Notes: generated by a model from the letters alone, not told the origin. A stretch of DNA of 56,049 bases from Verrucomicrobiales bacterium (GCA_005791875.1 SXTU01000280.1:1-56049), one strand, 5' to 3'; counted from the first letter of the stretch, positions 31,168-41,179 are shown. Translations and numbers: made by a program.

Positions 31168-31743
31168 ATGGAACCCAGCGATACCGAGCTGATCGCCGCC
31201 GTGCGCAAGGGCGACGTGGCGCAGTTCGAGCCGCTGATTGCCCGTTACCAGCCGCGCGTTTTCGCCACAGCGCGGCGCTATGCCCGGCGCGAGGACGAGA
31301 TCCAGGACATCGTGCAGGAGGTGTTCATCAAGGCGTTTCAGAAGCTCGACAGCTTCCGCGCGGAGGCTCCGTTCGAGCACTGGCTCATGCGCCTGGCCGT
31401 GCGCACCTGCTACGACTTCCTCCGAGCGCACCAGCGCAACCGCGAGACGACGCTCACCGACCTCTCCGATCCCGAGGTGGACTGGCTGGAGCGTTTCGCC
31501 GCAGGCCCGGAGGACAACAGCAAGAACACAGACGCCGCGCGCGCGCTGATCGAGCGTGTGATGGCGCAACTCTCGCCGGAGGCGCGGCTGGTCATCACGT
31601 TGCTGGAAATCGAGGACCGCTCCGTGAAGGAGATAGCCCAGCTCACCGGCTGGTCTGTCCCGCTGGTGAAGGTCCGCGCCTTCCGCACCCGCGCGCAGAT
31701 GAAAAAGATTTTGGAGACGCTGACGAAGGGGAAGTATTTGTAA
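31168..31743 (+). CDS. RNA polymerase sigma-70 factor, ECF subfamily
   Basis: ARRYARREDEIQDIVQEVFIKAFQKLDSFR...FEHWLMRLAVRTCYDFLR...SVKEIAQLTGWSVPLVKVRAFRTRAQMKKIL. Confidence 0.93.
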   Translation: MEPSDTELIAAVRKGDVAQFEPLIARYQPRVFATARRYARREDEIQDIVQEVFIKAFQKLDSFRAEAPFEHWLMRLAVRTCYDFLRAHQRNRETTLTDLSDPEVDWLERFAAGPEDNSKNTDAARALIERVMAQLSPEARLVITLLEIEDRSVKEIAQLTGWSVPLVKVRAFRTRAQMKKILETLTKGKYL

Positions 31744-31778
31744 CCGCGCCAAAGATGATTTCGTCTACCTTCACTGTT

Positions 31779-32078
31779 ATGGACTTGGAAAAGCTCCAGC
31801 AAAAGTTAATCGCCGCCGCAAAACTGTCGCCGCCGAGCGACCGGGTGCCGTATGCGTTTGAGAAGCGCATCATGGCGCGGCTCACCGCGCCGTTGTATGT
31901 GGACGAGTGGTCGCTCTGTGGCCGCTGGCTCTGGCGCGCGGTCGCTCCGTGCATGTCCGTGATGGCCGCGCTCGGCGTGTGGGTCCTCGCCACGATGCAT
32001 CCCGAGCCCGAAAGCCAGAACCTCGAGCAGGCGATCGAAAACACCCTCCTGTCCAGCGATGACGTCGCGGGCGAATAG
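31779..32078 (+). CDS. Small membrane protein, possible anti-sigma factor
   Basis: Immediately follows the ECF sigma gene; single hydrophobic segment (WLWRAVAPCMSVMAALGVWVLATM). Confidence 0.6.
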   Translation: MDLEKLQQKLIAAAKLSPPSDRVPYAFEKRIMARLTAPLYVDEWSLCGRWLWRAVAPCMSVMAALGVWVLATMHPEPESQNLEQAIENTLLSSDDVAGE

Positions 32079-32081
32079 CCG

Positions 32082-32633
32082 GTGAACCCGTGGAAGTTCA
32101 TCCTCGCCACGGTGTTGATCTACGGCACGGGCGTCGTGACCGGAGCGCTCCTCACCACCCTCGTTGAGCGCCCGCACAAGGCAGCCAAGTCTCCCCAACA
32201 GCTCACCTACAGCCAGATTCAGCGCGGGGAGTTTCTCGTCCGGCTTCAGAAGCAGCTCGACCTCACCCCCGAACAGCACGACCGCATCGGCCACATCCTG
32301 CGCGACAGCAACCAGCGCACGAAGCCCTACTGGGACCCTGTCGCGGCGAAGATGAAGGAAGAAATCCGGCTCGTGACCGAGAAGATTCGCGGGGAGCTGA
32401 CGCCCGAGCAAAGCACGAAGTTTGACGCCGAGATCAAGGCCACGCGCGCTCCCAAGAAGCTGGATGCCGACCGCAAGGAGAAGAAGGGTGGCTCCACCAA
32501 CTCCGTGCCGGCCAAAACCAAGCAGAAGATGTCGCCCACTTCACCAGTAACCAATTCCCCGCCAGAAGCCACCACGCCGCCCAAGGTCCTCGGACACCTC
32601 CGCGCGCAGCCCACTCCCGCTCCGCACGCCTGA
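32082..32633 (+). CDS. CpxP/Spy-like periplasmic or membrane-anchored sensor protein
   Basis: GTG start; N-terminal TM; FLVRLQKQLDLTPEQHDRIGHILRDSNQRTKPYWDPVAAKMKEEIRLV...LTPEQSTKFDAEIKA. Confidence 0.7.
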   Translation: MNPWKFILATVLIYGTGVVTGALLTTLVERPHKAAKSPQQLTYSQIQRGEFLVRLQKQLDLTPEQHDRIGHILRDSNQRTKPYWDPVAAKMKEEIRLVTEKIRGELTPEQSTKFDAEIKATRAPKKLDADRKEKKGGSTNSVPAKTKQKMSPTSPVTNSPPEATTPPKVLGHLRAQPTPAPHA

Positions 32634-32808
32634 CGGTCTGGGCTGGCGCGACACGGCAGACGAACAGCACCCCGCAGCTTCATTGGCTTGCGCCGTTCGT
32701 TCTCCACGGCTCAATGGACAGCCCTCATCTACATGGTTTCCCCAAGCCAAATCCTTTGCCCCGACCGCAACTTTTCCCTAGGCTCGCCGTTCAAGTCTCT
32801 GTTGCTGA

Positions 32809-34560
32809 ATGGCCTTTGTCTCCATCAAGAACGTCTTCGCCAGCGCCGCCCTGGCGACGCCCGAGCAGTTTGACGCCTGGTCCAAGCTCTGGCGCGCGGC
32901 GGTGGAGGGCGGTTCAGCGGAGCCGCTGACCGCGTTCATGGCGCGCGAGTCCGGCCTGAACGAAGACGTGTTTCTGGAGAAGCTCGCTGTTGCGCTCGGC
33001 TGGCCGTTCGTCAACCTCAAGCTCCTCGACATCCCGGTCGAGGCGCGCGGGCGCATCTCCACCAAGGTCGCGTTCCAGCACTTCGTCGTCCCCACCGCCT
33101 TCACTGAGGGCGTGCTCCAGGTCGCGGTAAGCAACCCCTTCGACACCGCGCTGCTCAACGCAGTTTCCTTCGACGCGCACTGTCCCGTGCAGTTCGCGCT
33201 CGCGCCGCGCGTCGAGATCGAGAAGGCACTCAAGAAGTATTACGGCGTCGGTGCCGAGACGCTCGACGAGATGTCCGAGAACGAGCCGCTCGAACTCGAG
33301 CTGGCAAGCGACAAGGAAATCACCGAGGGCGACCAGGAGGCGAGCGTCATCAAATTCGTCAACCAGATCGTCTGGGAGGCCTTCAAGGCGCGCGCCACGG
33401 ACATTCACTTCGAGCCGGCGGAGGACGAGCTGCGCATCCGCAACCGCATTGACGGCATCCTGCACCAGATTCCGCTGCCGCCGCAGCTCAAGCGCTTCCA
33501 GGCCGCCATCATCTCGCGCATCAAGGTCATGTCTGGCATGAACATCGCCGAGAAGCGCCTGCCGCAGGACGGCCGCATCAACGTCCGCATCAAGGGCGAA
33601 GAAATCGACATCCGCGTCTCCACCGTGCCGACGGTTTATGGCGAGAGCGTCTCGCTGCGCCTTCTGCTGCGCGGGAAAATTTTCCTCAGCCTGGACAAGC
33701 TCGGCTTCACGCCCACAGAGGAGACGGCGATCCGCGACATCATCTACAAGCCGCACGGCATCATGCTCGTCACCGGCCCGACCGGCTCGGGCAAGTCCAC
33801 GACGCTCTACGCCTTCCTCAGCTCCATCAACTCCGTCCAGAAGCGCATCATCACCATCGAGGAGCCGGTGGAATATGAGCTGAAGGGCATCAACCAGATC
33901 GCCGTGCGCTCGGACATCGGCCTGACGTTCGCCATGGGCCTGCGCCACATCCTGCGTCAGGACCCGAACGTCGTGATGGTCGGCGAAATCCGCGACCAGG
34001 AGACGGCGGAGATCGCCATCCGCGCCGCGCTCACCGGCCACCTGGTCTTCAGCACGCTGCACACGAACGACGCGCCCAGCGCCTTCACGCGCTTGATTGA
34101 CATGGGCATCGAGCCGTTCCTCGTGGCGTCCTCAGTCGAGGCGATCATGGCGCAACGCCTCGTCCGCACCATCTGCCCGGTGTGCAAGATCGAGCAGCAT
34201 GTTGAGCGCGCCTATCTCATGAAGAACGGTTTCCCGCCGGACGAGGTCGCGGCGACGAAGTTCATGCGCGGCGCAGGCTGCGAAGAATGCCGGATGCTCG
34301 GCTACCAAGGCCGGCAAGGCATCCACGAACTGTTGCTCGTCAACGAAGCCCTGCGGCCGCTCATCATGAACCGCGCGCCCGCCTCCACCATCGCCCAGCG
34401 CGCGCAGCAGGACGGCATGAGGACGCTCCGCATGGACGGCTGGAAGAAGGTGCAGTCCGGCATAACGACCATCGAGGAAGTCCTGCGCGTCACGCAGACC
34501 GAGGAGCACCTCAAGTCGCTGATGGACGACACGGGGACCATGTTTCTCACGAAGGCTTGA
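32809..34560 (+). CDS. GspE/PilB-type secretion or pilus assembly ATPase
   Basis: VTGPTGSGKSTTLYAFLSSIN, TIEEPVEYELKGINQIAV, LRQDPNVVMVGEIRDQETAEIAIRAALTGHLVFSTLHTNDA, CPVCK...GCEECRMLGYQGRQGIHELL. Confidence 0.95.
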   Translation: MAFVSIKNVFASAALATPEQFDAWSKLWRAAVEGGSAEPLTAFMARESGLNEDVFLEKLAVALGWPFVNLKLLDIPVEARGRISTKVAFQHFVVPTAFTEGVLQVAVSNPFDTALLNAVSFDAHCPVQFALAPRVEIEKALKKYYGVGAETLDEMSENEPLELELASDKEITEGDQEASVIKFVNQIVWEAFKARATDIHFEPAEDELRIRNRIDGILHQIPLPPQLKRFQAAIISRIKVMSGMNIAEKRLPQDGRINVRIKGEEIDIRVSTVPTVYGESVSLRLLLRGKIFLSLDKLGFTPTEETAIRDIIYKPHGIMLVTGPTGSGKSTTLYAFLSSINSVQKRIITIEEPVEYELKGINQIAVRSDIGLTFAMGLRHILRQDPNVVMVGEIRDQETAEIAIRAALTGHLVFSTLHTNDAPSAFTRLIDMGIEPFLVASSVEAIMAQRLVRTICPVCKIEQHVERAYLMKNGFPPDEVAATKFMRGAGCEECRMLGYQGRQGIHELLLVNEALRPLIMNRAPASTIAQRAQQDGMRTLRMDGWKKVQSGITTIEEVLRVTQTEEHLKSLMDDTGTMFLTKA

Positions 34561-34609
34561 GGCGATGAACGCGAGACTCCAATTCACATTCCGGCTGGCG
34601 ATGGGGGCA

Positions 34610-34690
34610 CGTGCTGCGTGTGGCGTGTGGCGTGAGCACGTCGGGGCGCTTTCGAACTGCTGTGGCCAACACGCAACACGCAACACGCAG
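34610..34690. repeat. Inverted heptamer array (CGTGTGG / CAACACG units)
   Basis: CGTGCTG CGTGTGG CGTGTGG CGTGAGC (34610-34637) versus CAACACG x3 CAG (34667-34690), between gspE-like and gspL-like genes. Confidence 0.9.
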
Positions 34691-34707
34691 CCCACCGTCT
34701 TCCCCGC

Positions 34708-36102
34708 GTGAAACCCTCTCCCCCCAACGCCTGCAACGTCCTGGACCTCTCTGCTGACCGGCGGCGGCTCTGGCATTTTGACATCGCGAGCGATGGCGAG
34801 GCGCAGCTGGACGAGGAGTTCTCCGGCCTGCCTGCCGATCCGCTCCCGGCCCACCACGTCGCCAAGAACTGGCGCGCGCTCTTCAGCAGTCGGCTCAACC
34901 TCGCGTGGCTCCCGGCGGGCAGCGTCTTCCTGCGCGTCGCGCAATTTCCCAAGTGCGACCGCACCGAGCTGCTCGCGATGGTCGAGCTGGCCTTGGAGAA
35001 AGTTTCCCCGCTGCCCGTGGCGCAGATCGTCTGGAGCGTCGAGCCGGTGCCTGCGCACACGACGATTCCCTCCGAGATGCAGACCGTCATCGTGCTCATC
35101 GCGGCGCGGCACGAGGTGGAAAAATTTCTCGGCACGCTGGAAGGCCGAGGCTTCCTCGCCGACCGGCTCGAAGCGCCGCTGCTGCATCAGGTGCTCGCAA
35201 CCAAAGTCGAGGGTGACGGCGCGTGGGTTTATCCCGGCACCGGCACGGACGCGAACTCCTGCCTCGTCGCGTGGTGGTATGGCGGCGAGCTGCGCAGCCT
35301 GACGATGGTGAAGCTCACCGCGCCCGAGCATTGGCAGCGCGAACTGGGCGAAGTGCTCTCGAAGTCTGCGTGGGCCGGCGAGCTGGAAGGCTGGCTCACC
35401 AGCCCGCCGCGCTACCGGCTCGTGGCCGCGCCGGAGGACGAAGACGTCTGGCTGCGTGTCCTGCGCGAGTTGTCCGAAGGCTCCGTGGACGTGACCAAGC
35501 CCTGTGCGCCCGAAGCGCTCGCGACGCTCTCCGCCCAGCGCGCCGCGCGCGGCGAGAGCCTGGCGAACCTGCTCCCGGCGGAGTTCATCACGCGCTATCG
35601 GCAACTGTTCGTGGACAGCGTGTGGATGCGCGGGCTGGGCGCGCTCGTGGTGATGTATCTCTTCGGCGTGGCGATCTTCCTCGGCTTTCTCTGGCGCGCG
35701 GAGACGCAGAAGCGCGACGTGGAGCAGCGCGTTGCCGAGCTTTCCGGCTCCTACACGAACGCGCTCGTCACCAAGGCGCGGATCCAGGTCTTGCAGGAGC
35801 AGATTGCGCTGAAATACGCCGCCATCGAGAGCCTCAAAGCCGTCTCCGCCAAGCTGCCCGAAGGAATGGTGCTCACGGACTTCGCCTTCCAGCGCGGCCA
35901 GAAAGTTTCCCTGCGCGGCATCGTGCCCGCGGAGCAGATCAGCAAGCTCACGGACTACAGCGGCGCGTTGCAGGCGGCCACGCTCAACGGAGTCCCGCTC
36001 TTCAAGTCCGTCAGCGCGCCCAGCTCCTCTGGCGGTGGCGTGGGAGCAAACCAGTTCAACTGGAACCTCAACTGCGAGCTGCGCGGCCCCGACCTCGAAT
36101 GA
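34708..36102 (+). CDS. GspL/PilM-PilN-like inner membrane protein
   Basis: Position after GspE; ALVVMYLFGVAIFLGFLWRAETQKRDVEQRVAELSGSY TM plus coiled coil; GTG start. Confidence 0.7.
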   Translation: MKPSPPNACNVLDLSADRRRLWHFDIASDGEAQLDEEFSGLPADPLPAHHVAKNWRALFSSRLNLAWLPAGSVFLRVAQFPKCDRTELLAMVELALEKVSPLPVAQIVWSVEPVPAHTTIPSEMQTVIVLIAARHEVEKFLGTLEGRGFLADRLEAPLLHQVLATKVEGDGAWVYPGTGTDANSCLVAWWYGGELRSLTMVKLTAPEHWQRELGEVLSKSAWAGELEGWLTSPPRYRLVAAPEDEDVWLRVLRELSEGSVDVTKPCAPEALATLSAQRAARGESLANLLPAEFITRYRQLFVDSVWMRGLGALVVMYLFGVAIFLGFLWRAETQKRDVEQRVAELSGSYTNALVTKARIQVLQEQIALKYAAIESLKAVSAKLPEGMVLTDFAFQRGQKVSLRGIVPAEQISKLTDYSGALQAATLNGVPLFKSVSAPSSSGGGVGANQFNWNLNCELRGPDLE

Positions 36103-36698
36103 AGAGCCTCTTCGACAAGTTGAACCTCGGCGCGATGGAGCGGCGCATCGTCGTGGGCGCGGCGCTCGTGCTCTTCGTCGTGCTCAACGCGATGTTCGTC
36201 TGGCCGCAGTTCAAGGATTGGAACCGCGTGCAGCTCGACATCCTCAAGGCGCAGAAGATGCTCGACGATTATCAGAAGGAAGTGGACCAGCTCCCCAAGC
36301 TCCAGCAGAAGGAGACGGAGCTGAAGGGCACCGGTGGCGCACAGCTCGCCTCCAGCGAGATGGCGCTGGCGCTCATGCGGACCGTGGACGCGAAGGCCCA
36401 GGCCTCCGGCATCCTCGTCGTGAACCGCATCCCCGGCCTCTCCGGCGGGCAGAACCCGAGCGCCTACTTCGAGGAGCAGACGCTGCGCATCAGCTTCCAG
36501 AACACCGGCGACGCCGAGCTGCTCAAGTTCATGGTGTCGCTGGGCGAGAACAATTCCACCATCCGCATCCGCGACCTGACCGTGAAGCCAGACCCGACGC
36601 AGATGAAATTGATGGGCGAGCTGACCATGGTGGCGAGCTACCAGAAGCCCGCGCCGGCAAGCAAGCAACCGACCACCGCAACTCCCAAACGTCCATGA
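36099..36698 (+). CDS. GspM/PilO-like protein
   Basis: ATGA overlap; IVVGAALVLFVVLNAMFVWPQFKDWNRVQLDILKAQKMLDDYQKEVDQLPKLQQKE (TM plus coiled coil). Confidence 0.7.
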   Translation: MKSLFDKLNLGAMERRIVVGAALVLFVVLNAMFVWPQFKDWNRVQLDILKAQKMLDDYQKEVDQLPKLQQKETELKGTGGAQLASSEMALALMRTVDAKAQASGILVVNRIPGLSGGQNPSAYFEEQTLRISFQNTGDAELLKFMVSLGENNSTIRIRDLTVKPDPTQMKLMGELTMVASYQKPAPASKQPTTATPKRP

Positions 36699-39055
36699 AA
36701 AACAAACTGACGGGCCTCCTCCTCACCGCCCTCGCGACGACGCTGCTCGCGCAAGCACCGCCGGCAATCCCGCCACCTGCCCCCGCGCCGCCGGGCACGC
36801 CCGGGAAGTCCAAGGCGATCAATGTCGAAGTTCGGCCGTTGAATCCCAAGGCCCCGGCCAATTTCAGCACCGTCACCACCAACGCCCCCGGCGCGCCACG
36901 GGTCGTGCCCAACGCCACGGCACCCGAGCCTTTCCGCCAGCCCCCGCCTCTGGGCGGACCCACTGCGAACTTGATTGCTCCCGCTGCTCCCGCCGCTGCC
37001 GCGACAGGCACGAACGCGATGGGCACGCTCGCCGCCCGTGCTGCTGCGGCGAAGGACGACGCGCCCAAGTTCTCGCTGGACCAGAGCTTGTCCCCCGAGT
37101 TGACGCGGCTTCAACTCGCGCCCCTGGATCAGGTGCTCGACAACTACGCGGAGCTGGCTGGCCGGACCATCCTGCGGCCCGCGAACCTTCCGCAGGTCGC
37201 GATCACCTTCAAGGCGCAGACCGAGCTGACGGTGAAGGAGACGTTGCAGGCGCTCGACAGCCTGCTTTCGCTCAACGGCATCGCGGTGATTCCAACGGGC
37301 GAAAAGTTTTTGACCGTGGTGCCGACGGCTGCGGCCAACCTGGAAGGCGCGGCTTTCAACACCAACAATTCTGCGGAGCTGCCCGAGGCTGGCCAATACA
37401 TCACGAAGATCGTGGAGGTGAAGAACGCCAAGCCCAGTGAAGTCGTCCCCGCCATCCAGCCCTTCGCCAAACTGCAGGGCGGCATCCTGCCGATTGACGC
37501 GACGGGCGTGCTGATCCTGCGCGACAACGCGATCAACATCAAACGCATGCTCGAGGTCCTGGAGAAGATTGATAAGGTCATCCCCTCGGACGAGGAGTTC
37601 AAAGTCATCCCGATCAACTACGCGCTGGCGGCGGACGTGGCGCAGGTGCTCGGCAGCTTCACCACGGCCGGGCCCTCCGGCGGTGGCACCACTGCGAGCC
37701 GCACGGGCAGCTCCACGACTCGGCGGACAGGCACCACCTCGCCGTTCGGCAACACAGGCATCGGCGGCGCGACTGGCTTGGGCGGTGCGCAGCCCTTCGG
37801 CACGCAGCCCGGAGTAAATCCTGCCATCCCCGGCGCGGCCCAGCCCGGCACGCAACAGTCGCAATTCCAAAATCGCCTGAACCAGATCGTCACCAACATC
37901 ACCGGCGGTCGCGGCGGTGCCGCGCCATTGCTGGGCGAGGCCAAGATCATCCCCTACGACCGGAGCAACTCGCTGCTGGTGCTGGCGAACAAGGCGGAGC
38001 TGGTGATGCTCACCCGGCTGCTCAAGGAAATCGACGTGCCGCAGCAGCAGGTGCTCATCGAGGCGCTCATCTTCGAGACCGACATCACGCACTCGCTGGA
38101 TGCCAGCTTCGGCGTGGGCCAGAAAACTGGCGCTACGGGGGCAACGTTCGCCGGGAGGGGCGGCATCAACTCCGTGATCAACTTCTCCACCAACACCACC
38201 GTGCTGGGCGTGGGCGCGGCCACGGGCGGGTTTGCCTACCTCGCGCAGATCGGTGCCAACTGGGCGGCGGCGGTTCAGATGCTCGAGGCCGATTCCAAGA
38301 CCGAGGTGCTCTCCCGTCCGCGCATCCAGACCTCGCACGCGGAGGCGGCGACGATCTTCTCCGGCGGCACCACGCCCTACGTAACGGGCAGCATCTCCGG
38401 CGCGGGCTTCGGCACGCAGCAGCAGATCCAGCAGTTGCAGATCGGCATCAACATGTCGGTGCTGCCGCTCATCACGTCCGACGGCCTTGTGGTGCTCGAC
38501 ATCAACCAGACCATTGAAGGCGAGAACGGCACGGTGCAGATCGACGCCAACCTGAAGGTGCCCAAGACCGTGCGCCACACCGCGCAGGCCAAGGTCGCGG
38601 TGAAGGACGGCGAGACGATCATCCTCGGCGGCCTCATCCGCACTGCCCGCACCAAGAGCGTCTCCGGCGTGCCGGTGCTCAAGGACATTCCCGGCATCGG
38701 CGCGCTGTTCCGGTCCACGAGTGAAAGCCCCACGCGGAAGGAGCTGATGGTCTTGATCCGCCCCACCGTGCTGCCCACGCCGCAGTCCGCCTCCCTCCAC
38801 GCGCGCGCCGAGCGCGAGCGCTCCGCCAGCCTGCGCGGTGTCGAGCAGACCGTCCGGATGGAGGAGACGAAGCAGAATAAGAAACTTGAGGAGGAGGAGA
38901 TCGAGGCGATGCGCAAGCTGATGAAGAAGTATCCCAAGGGCGCGATCCCGGTCCCGGACAACCCGTTGAGCGCTCCCGCCGCCCCAGCCACTCCCGCGCC
39001 GGACAAGAACACCTCCACCGACTTCCTGGAGATTCCGAAGACCAGCACGCCGTGA
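36695..39055 (+). CDS. GspD/PilQ-family secretin
   Basis: N-domains, then QQVLIEALIFETDITHSLDASFGVG, VLSRPRIQTSHAEAATIFSGGTTPYVTG, VKDGETIILGGLIRTARTKSVSGVPVLKDIPGIGALFRSTSESPTRKELMVLIRPTVL. Confidence 0.93.
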   Translation: MKNKLTGLLLTALATTLLAQAPPAIPPPAPAPPGTPGKSKAINVEVRPLNPKAPANFSTVTTNAPGAPRVVPNATAPEPFRQPPPLGGPTANLIAPAAPAAAATGTNAMGTLAARAAAAKDDAPKFSLDQSLSPELTRLQLAPLDQVLDNYAELAGRTILRPANLPQVAITFKAQTELTVKETLQALDSLLSLNGIAVIPTGEKFLTVVPTAAANLEGAAFNTNNSAELPEAGQYITKIVEVKNAKPSEVVPAIQPFAKLQGGILPIDATGVLILRDNAINIKRMLEVLEKIDKVIPSDEEFKVIPINYALAADVAQVLGSFTTAGPSGGGTTASRTGSSTTRRTGTTSPFGNTGIGGATGLGGAQPFGTQPGVNPAIPGAAQPGTQQSQFQNRLNQIVTNITGGRGGAAPLLGEAKIIPYDRSNSLLVLANKAELVMLTRLLKEIDVPQQQVLIEALIFETDITHSLDASFGVGQKTGATGATFAGRGGINSVINFSTNTTVLGVGAATGGFAYLAQIGANWAAAVQMLEADSKTEVLSRPRIQTSHAEAATIFSGGTTPYVTGSISGAGFGTQQQIQQLQIGINMSVLPLITSDGLVVLDINQTIEGENGTVQIDANLKVPKTVRHTAQAKVAVKDGETIILGGLIRTARTKSVSGVPVLKDIPGIGALFRSTSESPTRKELMVLIRPTVLPTPQSASLHARAERERSASLRGVEQTVRMEETKQNKKLEEEEIEAMRKLMKKYPKGAIPVPDNPLSAPAAPATPAPDKNTSTDFLEIPKTSTP

Positions 39056-39169
39056 CCTGAACAGGGCCGCGCGCGCGTGGGCGCAAGGATAATTTCATTG
39101 TCCCCCGGCCCTTTCTGGCTAGACACTGCCCTGACGGTCGGCCGACTGCCCCAGTTCCACAGCCACTTC

Positions 39170-39760
39170 ATGAAGATTCTGATCGCAGACGATGACCCGA
39201 TCATCCGGCAGATTTTGATGAACCTCCTGTCGAGATGGGGTTATGGAGTTGTCCCCACGACCAACGGCGCGGAAGCATGGGAAGTTCTCCAGCACGACAC
39301 CTCGCTGCGCATCGGACTCTTCGACTGGTTCATGCCGGAGATCAACGGCATGGAGCTGACCCGCCGCATCCGCGATGCGAACATCACCCCCTTCTACATC
39401 ATGCTCGTGACCGCGCGCGGTGGGAAGGAAAGCATGCTCGACGCGCTGGAGTCCGGAGCCGATGACTTCATCAGCAAGCCCTTCGACAAGGAAGTGCTCC
39501 AGACCCGCATCAAAGTCGGCGTGCGCGCGGTGGAGCTGCAGTCCTACCTCATCCAGCGCCTCTCCGAGGCCGAGGCAGCCGCGCAGGGGCTTGCGCAGCT
39601 GAAGAATTTCATCACCGTGTGCAGCGTGTGCGGAAACGTCCGTGACATGCAGGACCAGTGGCACAAGATTCAACTGCCCTTCTCCACGAACACCGGGGAG
39701 ACCGGCTTCCACGTCTGCTGCCCGGACTGCCGGGTGAAGATTGACAAGATGAAGAAGTAG
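39170..39760 (+). CDS. Response regulator with C-terminal CxxC...CCxxC segment
   Basis: MKILIADDDPIIRQILMNLLSRWGYGV...GLFDWFMPEINGMEL...SKPFDKE; CSVCGNVRDMQDQWHKI...FHVCCPDCRVKI. Confidence 0.9.
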   Translation: MKILIADDDPIIRQILMNLLSRWGYGVVPTTNGAEAWEVLQHDTSLRIGLFDWFMPEINGMELTRRIRDANITPFYIMLVTARGGKESMLDALESGADDFISKPFDKEVLQTRIKVGVRAVELQSYLIQRLSEAEAAAQGLAQLKNFITVCSVCGNVRDMQDQWHKIQLPFSTNTGETGFHVCCPDCRVKIDKMKK

Positions 39761-39781
39761 GGGCGTGCCAGCCCCGGGGCT

Positions 39782-41179
39782 TCAATTTGTCGTGGACTGC
39801 AACGCTGGCTTCTCCACCGCCCACAGCCAGCCGAGGAGGAAGAACGCCAGCCACGCCAGAGCCGGGATGTAGAGCGCGAACTCCACGAAGCCCTGCAACG
39901 CCCAGCCCAGCAGGCCAAGCCAGACGGCGAACAGCAGCCAGTCGCCGCGCGTTTGCCGGTGCAGCTTGAGGAGCGACGCCCAGATGAAGCCGCCGAACGC
40001 GAGCAACCCGACCACGCCGGAGTCGGAGGCCTGCTGGAGGTAGTCGTTGTGCGCGAGCCGCGCCATCTCGGCCTCCGGCGGCTTGGCCTGGCGATAGACG
40101 GCGTAGAAAGTTCCCGGCCCGCTGCCAAGGACCGGGCGGTTCAGTGTCGTGTCCAAAGCGACCTTCCAGTAGTCGAACCGCGCGTTCGCGCTGCGTGCGC
40201 CTCCGGCGAAGTAGCTCTGGTATTTCCACGCGAAGCCCGCAAGTCCCCCCGCACCCACCAGCGCGACCAGCCCGATCTTGAGCGCGCGCGGCAAGGGCAG
40301 GTTCAGCAACGCCACGCCTCCCAATGCGAGCGCGATGAGCCAGCCGGCCTTCGACCCAGACCAATACAGGCACGCCAGAGCCATGTATGCCACCAGCCCG
40401 ATGAGCACGCCACGCGTGACGTTCTGGAGCCGCGTCGTCACGCACCAGACGGTCATCAACGCGCCGGGCAGCAGAAGGAGCACGACCCCCGCGAGCGCGT
40501 TGGCATAGCCGAACGTGCCGAAGATGCGGTCCTTCGCCAGCTTCATGAGCAGGTCGGGATTGGTGGTGAGGCTGCCGTCGGGTTTGCGCACGAGGAGCCG
40601 GGTGGCCTCAAGCTCGCGCAGGTGTTCTGGCGCAACATCCTTCCAGCCGGTCTTTTCGTTCTCGCTGAAAAACTCCCGGTTCGCCGCCAGGCCGCCGTAT
40701 TGCTGGCGAAAGCCGGAGCCCAGCATCACCAACAGTCCTGCCAGCACACCCAGCCAGACCCGTCGCGCGCCCGGCGCAGCTCCCGCGCTCAAGCCCAGCG
40801 CGAAGCACACCGCTGTCGCAACGAAGTGCGGCAGGACCGCCTTGGTCAACGCGGTGTCCACCGTCGTCGTCGCCGCCACGAACTGCCAGCCCAGCCAGAT
40901 CGCGGGGAACACCAGCGCCCAAAGCGGGACATGAGGAAGTCGCCGCCAGTTCGCGAAACCAAGCACCGCCACCAACGCCAGCACGCCAATGCCCCAGACC
41001 GCAGGCCAGTTATCAAAAAACAGTTCCTGTGGGTTGCCTGGCGGGGGCGCGATGTGGTCGAGAATGACCGGGTTGCCCAGTTTCAGGAGGACGAAGGCGA
41101 GGAAGAGACCCGCGATCACCGGCCACCTGCGCGCCTGCGCGGCGGGTGCGGCGGCGGGTTGAGCAGGTGCGGCAGGCAT
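39782..41179 (-). CDS. O-antigen ligase / polymerase (Wzy_C-like) family membrane protein
   Basis: Polytopic; VLGSGPGTFYAVYRQAKPPEAEMARLAHNDYLQQASDSGVVGLLAF. Confidence 0.88.
   Translation of the reverse strand: MPAAPAQPAAAPAAQARRWPVIAGLFLAFVLLKLGNPVILDHIAPPPGNPQELFFDNWPAVWGIGVLALVAVLGFANWRRLPHVPLWALVFPAIWLGWQFVAATTTVDTALTKAVLPHFVATAVCFALGLSAGAAPGARRVWLGVLAGLLVMLGSGFRQQYGGLAANREFFSENEKTGWKDVAPEHLRELEATRLLVRKPDGSLTTNPDLLMKLAKDRIFGTFGYANALAGVVLLLLPGALMTVWCVTTRLQNVTRGVLIGLVAYMALACLYWSGSKAGWLIALALGGVALLNLPLPRALKIGLVALVGAGGLAGFAWKYQSYFAGGARSANARFDYWKVALDTTLNRPVLGSGPGTFYAVYRQAKPPEAEMARLAHNDYLQQASDSGVVGLLAFGGFIWASLLKLHRQTRGDWLLFAVWLGLLGWALQGFVEFALYIPALAWLAFFLLGWLWAVEKPALQSTTN

Noticed and set aside
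36638-38800. 720-aa minus-strand ORF opposite the secretin
   Set aside because: Same antisense GC-skew artefact; the plus strand has definite GspD motifs.
39600-39760. Novel fusion of response regulator with zinc ribbon
   Set aside because: CxxC...CCxxC tails after REC domains are a recurrent known architecture, so not reported as novel.
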